Below, piece after piece: positions 47,324 to 55,756 of a DNA stretch of 64,000 nucleotides; position 1 is the stretch's first letter, and each line of letters begins with the position of its first letter. A program made the translations under genes and the position numbers. The stretch is taken from contig JBBCGG010000001.1 in NCBI GenBank assembly GCA_037200525.1, forward strand, positions 1,716,501-1,780,500, given 5' to 3'. The DNA comes from Methylocella sp. (lineage in GTDB: Bacteria; Pseudomonadota; Alphaproteobacteria; Rhizobiales; Beijerinckiaceae). The notes under the pieces were generated by a model. That model did no database searches and was not told the origin of the DNA. It saw nothing but the letters and a program-made list of their open reading frames with translations.

Positions 47324-48065
47324 CTCTATAGATCGCTGAGGGCGATGCTCAGGCCGCCTCCATCTATCCGTCACCTGCTCTGAGCGCGCACATCCGCGAT
47401 TTTATCAAGCTTACTAGAATATTCGGCTATCGAATGGTCTGCAATGCCAAGTATCGAGCCCCCGGCCTTGATGAACTGAACGACGCCTTGGGCGAATTGC
47501 CGAGAGCGAGTCAGAAAGTTCGGTTGATAACGATATGGCGATGTAGTTACTGGATCAGGCAAATAGCGAGGATCGCCTGAATGCCGATATATGATTGGCA
47601 ACGGCACCTGAGGAACAATGTCCGCGAAATTGATGACCCGATAGCTGGGCACTTTCACCCATAGGTCAAAATAAGAATTTCCGACGCGCGGAGACCCAAA
47701 TGTATAGCATGCAGCAACTCGATCATCGCCCAAGACGGCGGCGGCGATCTGCGCTAGCGCGCCGCCGAGAGAATGCCCGGTGATATAGATTGGGACGCCG
47801 CTTGTCGTGGTTTTAATTTCCAAGAGTTTTGCGCCGAGCCCGTTGGCGCCATCCGCAAGGATTTCGAAGGCGTTGTAAAAGCCAGAATGAACAAGCAGAT
47901 TCTTATCGGTATTGGCAGGATGAATTAGAGCGGCCTGGAAATTCGTGTGCCAATCCTGCTTCGTTTGCGTTCCACGAAATGACAATACTATTATGTCGGG
48001 GCTGGCGGCGAGATAGGCCCAGCCGTTCGTCAGCCCATTATGGAATGACCAGAGCCTGTTGAAAC

Positions 48066-48069
48066 CTAG
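48066..48069. repeat. CTAG target duplication, left copy
   Basis: CTAG here and at 48901-48904 flanks the element. Removing one copy and the element restores the lipase frame. Confidence 0.8.
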
Positions 48070-48900
48070 GCTCAGGACTCATTGATTGAGATAGAAGAGG
48101 ACGGCGGCTGCGATGCAGATGGCGGAGAAGAAGGTGTGGGCGCATCGATCATAGCGGGTTGCGATGCGCCGCCAGTCCTTGAGCTTGGCGAACATGTTCT
48201 CGATTTTGTGACGCTGGCGGTAGAGCGTCTTGTCATAGGCAATGGGAAGCTTGCGGCTTCTGGTTGGCGGGATGCAGGGCTCGACGCCCCTGGCCTTCAG
48301 CGCGGCGCGGAACCAGTTGCTGTCGTAGCCCCTGTCGGCGATCAACATTGAAGCGGGCGGTAAAGCCTTGAGCATCAGCCGCGCGCCCTTGTGGTCGCTC
48401 ATCTGGCCCTCCGAGAGCAACATGACGAGGGGCTTGCCGGCGCCGTCGCAAACGACGTGGAGCTTCGAGTTCAGTCCGCCTTTCGTGCGCCCGATACGGC
48501 GGGGAAGAGCCCCTTTTTGAGCAGGCTCGCCGCTGTGCGATGCGCCTTCAGATGCGTGGCGTCGATCATGATGCGCTCGGGCTTTGGACCTTCGCCAGCG
48601 AGCGCGGCGAATATGCGGTCGAAGACGCCGAGCCGGCTCCAGCGGATGAAGCGATTGTAAAGCGTCTTGTGCGGCCCGTAATCCTTGGGCGCATCTTTCC
48701 ATTGCAGGCCGTTGCGGATCACATAGACGATTCCGCTGACCACCCGACGGTCGTCAACCCGCGGAACGCCATGCGACAGAGGAAAATGCGGCGCAAGCCG
48801 CGCCATCTGCCGCTCGCCCAACAAAAACAAATCACTCATCCCAGCCTCCCCATGCGGAGACCAGGAATCACATCTCAGGCAAATTTAATAGGTCCTGAGC
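48070..48900 (-). mobile_element. IS5-family (IS427-like) insertion sequence, 831 bp
   Basis: The element lies between two CTAG copies. Its ends are inverted repeats: GCTCAGGAC at 48070-48078 and its complement at 48892-48900, with weaker matches further in. It carries one transposase in two frames. The insertion interrupts the lipase gene. Length, two-frame transposase and CTAG/TA-type target all fit the IS427 subgroup of IS5. Confidence 0.9.
48079..48839 (-). CDS. IS5-family transposase, orfA/orfB with -1 frameshift
   Basis: OrfA (48471-48839) starts MSDLFLLGERQMARLAPHFP and has the HTH and first catalytic Asp region (MIDATHLKAHRTA). OrfB (48079-48702) continues RIGRTKGGLNSKLHVVCDG with the second Asp in MLIADRGYDS and the Glu/K region near RHKIENMFAKLKDWRRI. 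The frames meet at an A5G4 run (complement of 48510-48518), where a -1 slip would fuse them after LLKKGL/P. The DDE domain is complete, so the element may be active. Confidence 0.88.
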
Positions 48901-48904
48901 CTAG
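48901..48904. repeat. CTAG target duplication, right copy
   Basis: Pairs with the copy at 48066-48069 and lies at the end of the N-terminal lipase fragment. Confidence 0.8.
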
Positions 48905-49234
48905 GGAAGAAAGCTTCATTGGCACTGGGGGCGGCAGCTCGGACTCGATGCTCTGATCATTTACAAAGGCCTCGATGCTGTGATCATAAGCAAACGCAGC
49001 CAGGTACGCCATCAAAGCTGCTGTACGGTCGGAATAGGCCGCACGCAAAGTTGGCAAGTCGCCAGGGGCCCATGTGATTGTATGCGGAAGGGTCCCGACG
49101 GTCTGCGGCGGCGACATGAATAGCTCCTCACTCTATACCGGCAAACTGAAACGCTACCGGATTTCACTTTCTTTGCAAGGGAGGAAATTCGAGACTACGG
49201 TCACCTCTATCGAGATCATGACAATTGGCGGGAA

Positions 49235-49990
49235 ATGACAAGGCTGTTCACGGTCGCGGCCCGACGCGCGCGTCAGCCAGTCTTTTGGCTTGCGCTTCTT
49301 TTTATCGCGTTGATCGCGGCGATGCCCTTGAGCGCGCCTTTGTTCCGGGCGCTGTTTCCCGGCGACCCGCATCCGCTCTATACGCGCGCGAGCTTTTTTG
49401 AGCTGACTATTGCGCATTGCCAGCTTGTCGCGATCTCAAGCCTCATTGCGGCGACGATCGGGATAGGACTTGGCATTTTTGTCACGCGCCAAAGCGGGCG
49501 CGAATTTGCGCCTATGGTCAGCGCCATCGCCGCCGTCGGCCAGACCTTTCCCCCGGTCGCGGTGTTGGCGCTCGCCATTCCGCTGCTTGGCTACGGCGCG
49601 GCGCCGACGCTCGCCGCTCTCAGTCTCTATGCTATTCTACCGATTCTCGAAGGCGCCATCACCGGGATTCGCGGCGTCCCCATCGCCGCACGGGATGCCG
49701 CCTCAGGCATCGGTTTTTCGCCATCCGATATCCTGTGGCGGATCGATCTGCCGCTGGCGCTGCCTTTCATCCTCGCTGGACTGCGCAACGCCGTCATCAT
49801 CAATATCGGAACGGCGACGATCGGCTCGACCGCTGGCGCTCTGTCGCTAGGCTCGCCCATCATCGAAGGACTCTCAGCCTCGAACCCCGCCTATGTCATA
49901 CAGGGGGCGGTCATTGTCGCGCTGCTCGCCGTTGTGGTCGATCGCGGTTTCGCGGCGCTGGAGGAGTTTTTGCGTCCGGCCCAGAACTAG
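49235..49990 (+). CDS. osmoprotectant ABC transporter, second permease (YehY-like)
   Basis: The 251-residue protein is a five- to six-helix permease. ATIGIGLGIFVTRQSGREF, the VGQTFPPVAVLALAIPLLG segment and the EAA-like loop IAARDAASGIGFSPSDILWR are typical of the OpuCB/YehY family. It lacks the extra N-terminal helices of the permease at 45.1 kb. With the binding protein, ATPase and first permease it completes the transporter, although the split lipase gene stands between. Its stop TAG at 49988-49990 lies inside a CTAG that is also the left flank of the second insertion element. Confidence 0.9.
   Translation: MTRLFTVAARRARQPVFWLALLFIALIAAMPLSAPLFRALFPGDPHPLYTRASFFELTIAHCQLVAISSLIAATIGIGLGIFVTRQSGREFAPMVSAIAAVGQTFPPVAVLALAIPLLGYGAAPTLAALSLYAILPILEGAITGIRGVPIAARDAASGIGFSPSDILWRIDLPLALPFILAGLRNAVIINIGTATIGSTAGALSLGSPIIEGLSASNPAYVIQGAVIVALLAVVVDRGFAALEEFLRPAQN
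49987..49990. repeat. CTAG target duplication containing the permease stop
   Basis: The last three bases are the permease stop codon. The partner copy is at 50855-50858. Confidence 0.75.
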
Positions 49991-50854
49991 GCCGTGGTGA
50001 CGAATTCGGCGTTTGAGGGATTCTCGCGAGGATCTTTCCATGATTCAAGGCTGATTTTTGGAGATCAGCCTTGATGATTCGGGATGTCGATGCGCTGCGA
50101 GACGATCAATGGGAGCGGCTTTGTGATCTTGTGCCAGGCGGAAGAGCCGGCCAGCGCGGGCCGCGCTGCGACAATCGACGCTTCGTCGACGCGCTGTTAT
50201 GGATGGCCCGCTCGGGCGGCCGCTGGCGCGATCTGCCCGAACGCTTCGGCGACCATCAGGCGGTGAAACGCCGCTACTATCGCTGGATCGAGCGCGGCGC
50301 CTTGGACGGATTTCTTGAGGCATTCACCGCCGAGGCCGATCTCGAATGGCTGATGATCGACTCAACAATCGTGCGCGCCCATCAGCACGCGGCCGGCGCA
50401 AGGATCGCCAAAGGGGGGCGGATGCCCAAGGCCTGGGCCGCTCTCGCGGTGGTTTGAGCACCAAAATCCACGCCGCGACAGACGCACTCGGCAACCCCGT
50501 TCGGCTCCTTCTCGGACCTGGGCAGCGCAACGACATCACAAAAGCGCACGCCCTGATCGAAGGCTTTGCGGCCGATGCGATCATCGCCGATAAAGGTTAT
50601 GACGCCAATCACTTGCGCAAGGCTGTTCTTATGCGTGAGGCTGAGCCGGTGATCCCATCAAAATCCAATCGCCGCGCGCCGCTCCCCTACGACAAGGCGC
50701 TCTACAAGGAGCGCAATCTCGTCGAGCGTTTCTTCAATAAACTGAAGCAGTTCCGGCGCGTCGCAACCCGATACGACAAGCTCCTCGCAAACTACCGAGG
50801 CTTCGTATTGCTCGCCGCTATTGCTATCATGCTCAGGTAATTCGTCACTACTGC
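49991..50854 (+). mobile_element. second IS5-family (IS427-like) insertion sequence, 864 bp
   Basis: The 16-base ends GCCGTGGTGACGAATT (49991-50006) and the complement at 50839-50854 match at 14 of 16 positions. CTAG flanks both sides. The transposase is only distantly similar to that of the element at 48.1 kb, and the ends differ, so this is a separate element type. It sits precisely between two convergent genes without damaging either. Confidence 0.9.
50074..50840 (+). CDS. IS5-family transposase, orfA/orfB with -1 frameshift
   Basis: OrfA (50074-50457) begins MIRDVDALRDDQWERLCDLV with the DUF4096-like HTH and the first catalytic Asp (LMIDSTIVRAHQHAAGA). OrfB carries GRSRGGLSTKIHAATDALG, IIADKGYDANHLR (second Asp) and KERNLVERFFNKLKQFRRVATRYDKL (Glu). 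The frames meet at AAAGGGGGG (50410-50418), where a -1 slip would make one protein. Two stacked frames meeting at such a run are usual for the IS427 subgroup. Confidence 0.88.
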
Positions 50855-51619
50855 CTAGGACGGGACGAGCTTGCCCGGAAATTCGCAAAGGTCGGAAATA
50901 ATGCAGCGCTCGCATTCTGGACGGCGGGCTTTGCAGACGTAGCGGCCATGCAGGATCAGCCAGTGATGCGCGTGCAATTTATACGCGTCCGGAATGATCC
51001 GTTCGAGACCGCGCTCGACTTCGAGCGGCGTCTTGCCGGGGGCTAGCGGTATCCGGTTGGAGACGCGGAAAATATGCGTGTCCACCGCGATCGTTGGAGC
51101 GCCAAACGCCGTGTTCATCACGACATTTGCGGTCTTGCGGCCAACCCCCGGAAGCCCTTCGAGAGCCTCGCGATCGTTCGGAACTTCGCCGCCGAAATTG
51201 TCGACAAGCAGCCGCGACAAGGCGGCCACATGCTTGGCCTTGGTCCGGTAGAGGCCGATCGTCTTGATCATTTCGCGAATTTTATCCTCGCCGAGAGCCC
51301 GCATTTTATGCGGCGTATCGGCGACGGCGAACAATGGCCCGGTCGCTTTGTTGACGCCGCTATCGGTCGCCTGCGCCGAAAGCACAACCGCGACGAGAAG
51401 CGTGAACGGGTTCACAAAATTGAGCTCGCCCTTCGGACTGGGATCGGCGGCCGCAAAACGGCGAAAAATCTCGGCGATGCGGGCTTCATCCTGCGGGCTC
51501 CGCCGCGACGGCGCCGCTGTCACCGGGGATTTGTGCTTCTTTGGCGGGGCCGCGACCGGCCCGGCCGGAGACTGCGGGGGCTGCGAAACGGGATGATTTG
51601 CGGTAGTCCTTTTGACCAT
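50855..51619 (-). CDS. nth: endonuclease III
   Basis: The 254-residue protein removes oxidised pyrimidines and cuts abasic sites. The catalytic K162 lies in LPGVGRKTANVV and D180 in AVDTHIFRVSNRI. The [4Fe-4S] cluster ligands are C229, C236, C239 and C245 in the C-x6-C-x2-C-x5-C pattern. The N-terminus has a 40-residue Pro/Lys-rich extension not seen in E. coli Nth. Its stop codon, read on the minus strand, is the first three bases of the CTAG at 50855-50858, so the neighbouring insertion did not change it. Confidence 0.95.
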   Translation of the reverse strand: MVKRTTANHPVSQPPQSPAGPVAAPPKKHKSPVTAAPSRRSPQDEARIAEIFRRFAAADPSPKGELNFVNPFTLLVAVVLSAQATDSGVNKATGPLFAVADTPHKMRALGEDKIREMIKTIGLYRTKAKHVAALSRLLVDNFGGEVPNDREALEGLPGVGRKTANVVMNTAFGAPTIAVDTHIFRVSNRIPLAPGKTPLEVERGLERIIPDAYKLHAHHWLILHGRYVCKARRPECERCIISDLCEFPGKLVPS

Positions 51620-51664
51620 ATGCGCGTTATAGATTCCAATAGCTGGAGATAGAAGGGCCTCTGC

Positions 51665-52177
51665 ATGTCAGACGCGAATATTGGAGTCGCAGACGCTGGA
51701 GATCCGGCGCTGTTTGCCGCGCGAATCACCCCGCATCGCTCGCTGACGCGACGGAATTTTCGTCTGCTTTTGATGTTTTTCCTGGGCGCCAATATTTTTA
51801 CCTGCCTGCCTTTCATTATTTTGGGCGCTTGGCCGGTCGCCGGCTTCATGGGGCTTGACGTCGCTTTGCTCTATATCGCGTTCAAATCCAATTTCCGCGC
51901 CGCGCGGGCGTATGAAGATGTGCATGTGACGCCTTTTGAACTTCTGGTGGCGAAGGTGAGCGCCGAGGGGCGGCGCGCAGAATGGCGCTTCAATCCAGCT
52001 TTCGTGCGCCTCGAACGTGAAGAACACGAAGAATTTGGAACGCTCAAACTGGCTTTGGTCTCGCGCGGCCGGAGCGTCGAGGTGGCGGCTTTTCTCGGAC
52101 CGGGGGAGAAAGCGGATTTTGCCAGCGCTCTCAATTGCGCGCTCGCCGAGGCGCGGCGCGGTCCGCGATTCTCCTGA
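51665..52177 (+). CDS. DUF2244 family membrane protein
   Basis: The 170-residue protein has two hydrophobic helices (LLLMFFLGANIFTCLPFII and GLDVALLYIAF, about 38-75), the hallmark of the DUF2244 family, followed by a soluble domain with EAYEDVHVTPFELLV-like start and KADFASALNCAL near the end. The family is common in Alphaproteobacteria, often near electron-transport genes, but its function is unknown. It diverges from nth, with 45 bases between starts. AAGGG precedes the ATG. Confidence 0.85.
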   Translation: MSDANIGVADAGDPALFAARITPHRSLTRRNFRLLLMFFLGANIFTCLPFIILGAWPVAGFMGLDVALLYIAFKSNFRAARAYEDVHVTPFELLVAKVSAEGRRAEWRFNPAFVRLEREEHEEFGTLKLALVSRGRSVEVAAFLGPGEKADFASALNCALAEARRGPRFS

Positions 52178-52640
52178 GGCGGTTGTTTTGAGATCAGCGT
52201 TTTGGGGGCGTCATCGGCCTTTTCCGACATGGGCTGTCGAAAGGGCGATCTGGCTGCCGGCTGCAGCGGCAATTTACCGGCTATCAAAAGAGTTTGACGC
52301 GCAAACGCGGGATCTTAGGCCCGACATAATCACAATCGGAAAGCAGCCGCCTCGCATCAAAAAGCTTAATATAAATCCGGCCGCCCTAGGGGGAAGGGCG
52401 GCCGGTCCAGATAAGGTCTGCGCTGACGCTTGGTGTCGAAGCGGGCGCGGAACCATCTGAGAGTTGCGAAGGCATCGAAACTTCGCTTTTCATTGTTAAC
52501 CCCTGCCGCGTCAAACTTCTTGACCCAAATATGGTAAAAATCGGAAAAGAAAGAGCCTTTTCTGGCGTAGCTGGCGCCAAAGCGGGCATTTATTCCGTCG
52601 GCTCGCCGCTGGCCGCAGTTGGCCGCGACCAAGAATCGCG
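52178..52640. other. 463-base stretch with a strong hairpin, no gene seen
   Basis: No supported coding frame; one minus-strand frame runs through the hairpin and is rejected. The region lies between the DUF2244 gene and a minus-strand small gene. Confidence 0.5.
52377..52405 (-). terminator. intrinsic terminator-like hairpin
   Basis: Arms CCGGCCGCCCT and AGGGCGGCCGG pair perfectly over 11 bases around a 7-base loop. On the minus strand the stem is followed by an A/T-rich stretch containing a T run. It probably ends the transcript of the small secreted-protein gene at 52641-52976. Confidence 0.55.
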
Positions 52641-52976
52641 CTATCGCCGCAAAGCTATCGCTCGCGTCCGTAAGAATAGCCCCCGATAAATCAGGGGCGG
52701 TTCAGGAAAAACCAGCGAATCGGCGTAGAGGCCGCGCGACTGGCACACGGCTTGGGCGCGAAAACGGGCTGTGTCGCCAACGAGGTCCAATTGCGGCGCC
52801 GGAATGATCCGGCATCTCGGATCAACGTTAAAAGTGTAAACGGGCGGCGGGGGAAGGTAAGCGCTCGGCGGCCCATAGCCGAAATCTGCCGCTTCAACTG
52901 ACCCCACGCCGAGCGCGAGACAAAGCGCGAAGGCCGCTCCCCATGCCCATCCCGCGAGTGCAAATAGGCTCTTCAT
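52641..52976 (-). CDS. small secreted hypothetical protein
   Basis: The 111-residue protein from ATG 52976 has a signal peptide (ALAGWAWGAAFALCLALGVGSVEA). The mature part has a Tyr/Pro-rich stretch (YGPPSAYLPPPPVYT) and two cysteines (in PRCRII and AVCQSRG) that could form a disulfide. GGAGAA precedes the ATG. It looks like a short periplasmic protein of a type often found in Rhizobiales; no family is recognised. Confidence 0.65.
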   Translation of the reverse strand: MKSLFALAGWAWGAAFALCLALGVGSVEAADFGYGPPSAYLPPPPVYTFNVDPRCRIIPAPQLDLVGDTARFRAQAVCQSRGLYADSLVFPEPPLIYRGLFLRTRAIALRR

Positions 52977-53125
52977 CGCATTCTCCAGCGCGTTAGATCG
53001 GGCGCAACTAGCGCTCCGCATCGAAGGAACCTCGATGCCTGATTCGATCTAATCTTACACCAGCATGCGCGCTAAAGCAGCATAAATAACGACTAATACG
53101 GGAAAAATGCAACCATAAGGAGATT

Positions 53126-53842
53126 CTACTCCTTGACCTTGAGGCCGCGCAGGCTTGCAAAGACCGAATCCGCATCAATATTTTCGTCTTGCTCTTGCTG
53201 CCTTGCAGGCGCGTTGCCGAAGACCTCGGCTTCGGTCCGGGGTTCCTCATGCGCCGCGCGCGTCGTGACTTCAGCCGACACCAGGGTCTGGCCATGATTT
53301 TCGACGATGTGGGGCCGATCCTTGGCGGCGCGGTTGACCTCGAAATCGAGATCAATTTGCGAGCAAAGTCCCAGTGTGACGGGGTCCGCCGGCACGAGAG
53401 CCGCCGAGTTCCAATGAGTGCGGTTGCGAATTGATTGCAACGTGGTTTTGGTGGTGCCGGCAAGACGCATGATCTGGGCGTCCTTCAACTCCGGGTGATT
53501 GCGCACCAGCCAGAGAATGGCGTTGGGTCGGTCCTGGCGACGCGACAAAGGCGTATAGCGCGCGCCGCGCCTGCGGGTTGGCTCCGGCAAACGCACTTTG
53601 GAGACCGCGAGCTGCAGCTGGCGGCTGGGGTTTTTCTCCACCATGGCGATTTCCTCGCGGGTCAATTGCCCCGAAGTAATCGGATCGTGGCCCTTGATTC
53701 CGGCGGCGACTTCGCCGTCCGCGATGCCTTTCACCTCAAGCGGATGAAGTTTGCAGAAATTGGCGATCTGATCGAATGTCAGAGACGTATTCTCGACAAG
53801 CCAGACGGCGGTAGCTTTGGGCATCAGCGGCGCATTGCTCAT
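53126..53842 (-). CDS. DUF1013 protein, TrcR-type cell-cycle regulator
   Basis: The 238-residue protein matches the DUF1013 family, described in Rhizobiales as the cell-cycle regulatory protein TrcR. MSNAPLMPKATAVWLVENTS, SLTFDQIANFCKLHPLEVKG and the RPNAILWLVRNHPELKDAQI segment are highly conserved and resemble paired HTH-like motifs. DNA or RNA polymerase interaction is known for the family; details here are inference. The C-terminal 60 residues are polar and variable. GGAGAAGAT precedes the ATG. Confidence 0.88.
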   Translation of the reverse strand: MSNAPLMPKATAVWLVENTSLTFDQIANFCKLHPLEVKGIADGEVAAGIKGHDPITSGQLTREEIAMVEKNPSRQLQLAVSKVRLPEPTRRRGARYTPLSRRQDRPNAILWLVRNHPELKDAQIMRLAGTTKTTLQSIRNRTHWNSAALVPADPVTLGLCSQIDLDFEVNRAAKDRPHIVENHGQTLVSAEVTTRAAHEEPRTEAEVFGNAPARQQEQDENIDADSVFASLRGLKVKE

Positions 53843-54188
53843 ATCATCTTCTCCTTTGCGCTCGAAAACGGAAAATCCCGCGAGGAGGCGGACGCGCCGC
53901 TTCGTCCCCCCGTCGCGCAGGGGCGAGGCTCATGAGCGAAGCTCAATTCAATAGCCATGACAGGGATAAGACGACATATAGGCGTCGCCGCGCGAGAAGG
54001 CAATCTAATCTGCCTTTTTAAGTGGCGCTCAATCTTCGTCGCGGCGTTTTTCACGCCGTTTTGTCTTCGGTCGGCCGACGGACATAGGCAGGCTCGGCGC
54101 CGCTGAAGTATCGTGCTCGCCGGCCCGCGGCTTCGCGCCAAGGCGCCGTAATTCGCGCAATCGTTTCCGGGCGGGGAATTTTTATCTT
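53843..54188. other. 346-base gap with a plus-strand hairpin and T-run
   Basis: No protein gene seen. A terminator-like structure, CGGCGT at 54042-54047 and ACGCCG at 54053-54058 followed by TTTTGTCTT, lies here although no plus-strand gene ends upstream, so it could close a small RNA or leader. Confidence 0.4.
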
Positions 54189-54506
54189 ATGATTCGATTA
54201 ACGGCGCGTTTCTTGGGTTTTTTCATCCTGGCGAGCGCCTTCGCGGCCCTCGCTATTGACGTCTCACGATCATTGGCGGGAGGAAGCCTCGCGCTAACGC
54301 AGATAGGGCAAACCGCGGCGGCGCTTGCGCCCGCCAAACTCGCCTTGCTTCAGAATGCGATCGATCCTCATGCGCATCCGCTTCTCGACCAAACCTTGAC
54401 GAGGGCTCTGCGGCTGCCGACCTTTTTGGTCGTTGGCGCCGTGGGAGTAGTGTTTCTTTGGCTTGCGCGCACGCCGCGGCCAAAGATCGGGTATTCGAGC
54501 CGCTGA
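54189..54506 (+). CDS. small membrane protein, 105 aa
   Basis: The protein has a signal-anchor helix ([16 protein letters not shown], 8-23) and a second helix near the end ([15 protein letters not shown], 80-94). Between them is a helical soluble segment ([20 protein letters not shown]). The two helices suggest a periplasmic loop of about 50 residues. It lies upstream of msrA on the same strand, with 191 bases between. No family is recognised, although similar proteins seem frequent in the order. Confidence 0.65.
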   Translation: MIRLTARFLGFFILASAFAALAIDVSRSLAGGSLALTQIGQTAAALAPAKLALLQNAIDPHAHPLLDQTLTRALRLPTFLVVGAVGVVFLWLARTPRPKIGYSSR

Positions 54507-54697
54507 TTCGACCAGGCGCATGCAGAAAGATTCGCGGAAGGAGGGCGTCATCGATGCGATTTCGCTCAGGCCGCGCATCGATATGCTTATGGTCTGAGAA
54601 TTTGGCGCATTTGAAGGTTTGGTTGCGGCGCACCCCATTGTCGGCGGCTGGCCTCGAACCCATTTGGGTGGAAGAGATTTTGTTCGAAGGAGGGCTC

Positions 54698-55357
54698 ATG
54701 TTCTCATTCCGCGAACCCCCGACCCTACCGACAGCTGCGAATGCTCTGCCCGGCCGGCGGGATCCGATCGCGACCTCGCCTACCCACTTTGTTAACGGCC
54801 ATAACATTGCTCCCCCGTTTCCGGCGGGGATCCAAACGGCGTTGTTTGGGATCGGATGTTTTTGGGGAGCCGAACGCAAATTCTGGGAGCTGGGGGAGGG
54901 CGTCTACGCAACGGCGGTCGGTTATGCCGGCGGAATAACGCCGAACCCGACTTACGAGGAAGTTTGCTCCGGTCTGACCGGCCACAATGAAGTCGTGCTG
55001 GTCGCGTTCGACCCGGCGAAAATCTCCTATGAGACCTTGTTAAAGGTTTTCTGGGAGAATCATGATCCGACGCAAGGGATGCGGCAGGGCAATGATGTCG
55101 GCACGCAATACCGATCCGCGATTTATGTCGCCAACGCCTCGCAGCGGGCCGCCGCCGAAGCGAGCAAGGCGGTGTTCGCCAAGGCGCTGGCGGCGCGGGG
55201 TTTTGATCCGATCACTACTGAAATCGTCGATATGCCGACTTTTTATTACGCCGAGAGCTACCACCAGCAATATCTCGCCAAAAACCCTGCTGGTTACTGC
55301 GGTTTGGGCGGCACTGGCGTTTCTTGTCCAATCGGCGTCGGCGTTCCGGCGGCATGA
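54698..55357 (+). CDS. msrA: peptide-methionine (S)-S-oxide reductase
   Basis: The 219-residue protein reduces methionine-S-sulfoxide in proteins. The catalytic Cys54 is in IGCFWGAE, and [39 protein letters not shown] and [14 protein letters not shown] are conserved. The Cys near the end ([12 protein letters not shown]) should recycle the enzyme. ATG 54698 follows AAGGAGGG. The longer frame upstream does not look coding. The N-terminal 40 residues lack a signal peptide, so it is cytosolic. Confidence 0.95.
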   Translation: MFSFREPPTLPTAANALPGRRDPIATSPTHFVNGHNIAPPFPAGIQTALFGIGCFWGAERKFWELGEGVYATAVGYAGGITPNPTYEEVCSGLTGHNEVVLVAFDPAKISYETLLKVFWENHDPTQGMRQGNDVGTQYRSAIYVANASQRAAAEASKAVFAKALAARGFDPITTEIVDMPTFYYAESYHQQYLAKNPAGYCGLGGTGVSCPIGVGVPAA

Positions 55358-55486
55358 GGTGGGAGCGCTTCGCTTCCAGGCTCAAAATAAAGATTGCTGC
55401 GTGATTTCGCGCGCTTTTTTTTCGTTCGCGCGCGTTCTATAGAAATCGAGATCCGCTCAGGCGGAAAGTGGCGTTGGGAGTTTTCG

Positions 55487-55738
55487 ATGGATTTCCGCAA
55501 AACCTTCGCAATTTTTACTTGTGTGAGTTTTTTTGCGGTGGGCGCGGCGCTTGCCGGCAGGAGCACAATCGACGCTCCGGGCGCCAAGGCGGTCGACAGC
55601 GGTTCGGATGAGGTTCCGATCGCTTTGGGCCGCAGCGTCAGCATGCATCACAAAACCAAGATGCACCATGTCAAGATGAAGCCGGCGGACTCGATTGAAA
55701 CGCCAATCGTCACGGAAATTCCTGCGCCGAACGATTGA
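55487..55738 (+). CDS. small secreted His/Met-rich protein
   Basis: The 83-residue protein has a signal peptide (TFAIFTCVSFFAVGAALA) and a mature part with a cluster of His and Met (MHHKTKMHHVKMK near 53-65) that could bind Cu(I) or Ni. GGGAG precedes the ATG. It follows msrA by 129 bases. It is too short for a domain call. A metal role is inferred only from the cluster. Confidence 0.6.
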   Translation: MDFRKTFAIFTCVSFFAVGAALAGRSTIDAPGAKAVDSGSDEVPIALGRSVSMHHKTKMHHVKMKPADSIETPIVTEIPAPND

Positions 55739-55756
55739 TGGCTCTTCGAGAAATCT

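Larger units (their letters stand above)
47371..49117 (-). pseudogene. class 3 lipase gene split by an IS element
   Basis: The N-terminal half (49117 to about 48901) encodes MSPPQTVGTLPHTITWAPG onward to PMKLSSLG. The rest (48069 to 47371) starts FNRLWSFHNGLTNGWAYL and carries the nucleophile motif GHSLGG, with a conserved SFRGT strand. If 835 bases (element plus one CTAG) are removed, the two halves join in the same frame as a 303-residue protein, with the catalytic Ser at about 171. The element is therefore a recent insertion into a lipase_3 gene. Only truncated products can be made now. No signal peptide is seen, so cell location is unclear. Confidence 0.88.

Noticed and set aside
47324-47370. 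CTGAG/CTCAG inverted repeat after the transporter ATPase
   Set aside because: Only five base pairs and no T-run; too weak to call a terminator.
52366-52632. 88-residue minus-strand frame near 52.4 kb
   Set aside because: Its C-terminus is encoded by a terminator-like hairpin and the rest is basic and unrecognised.
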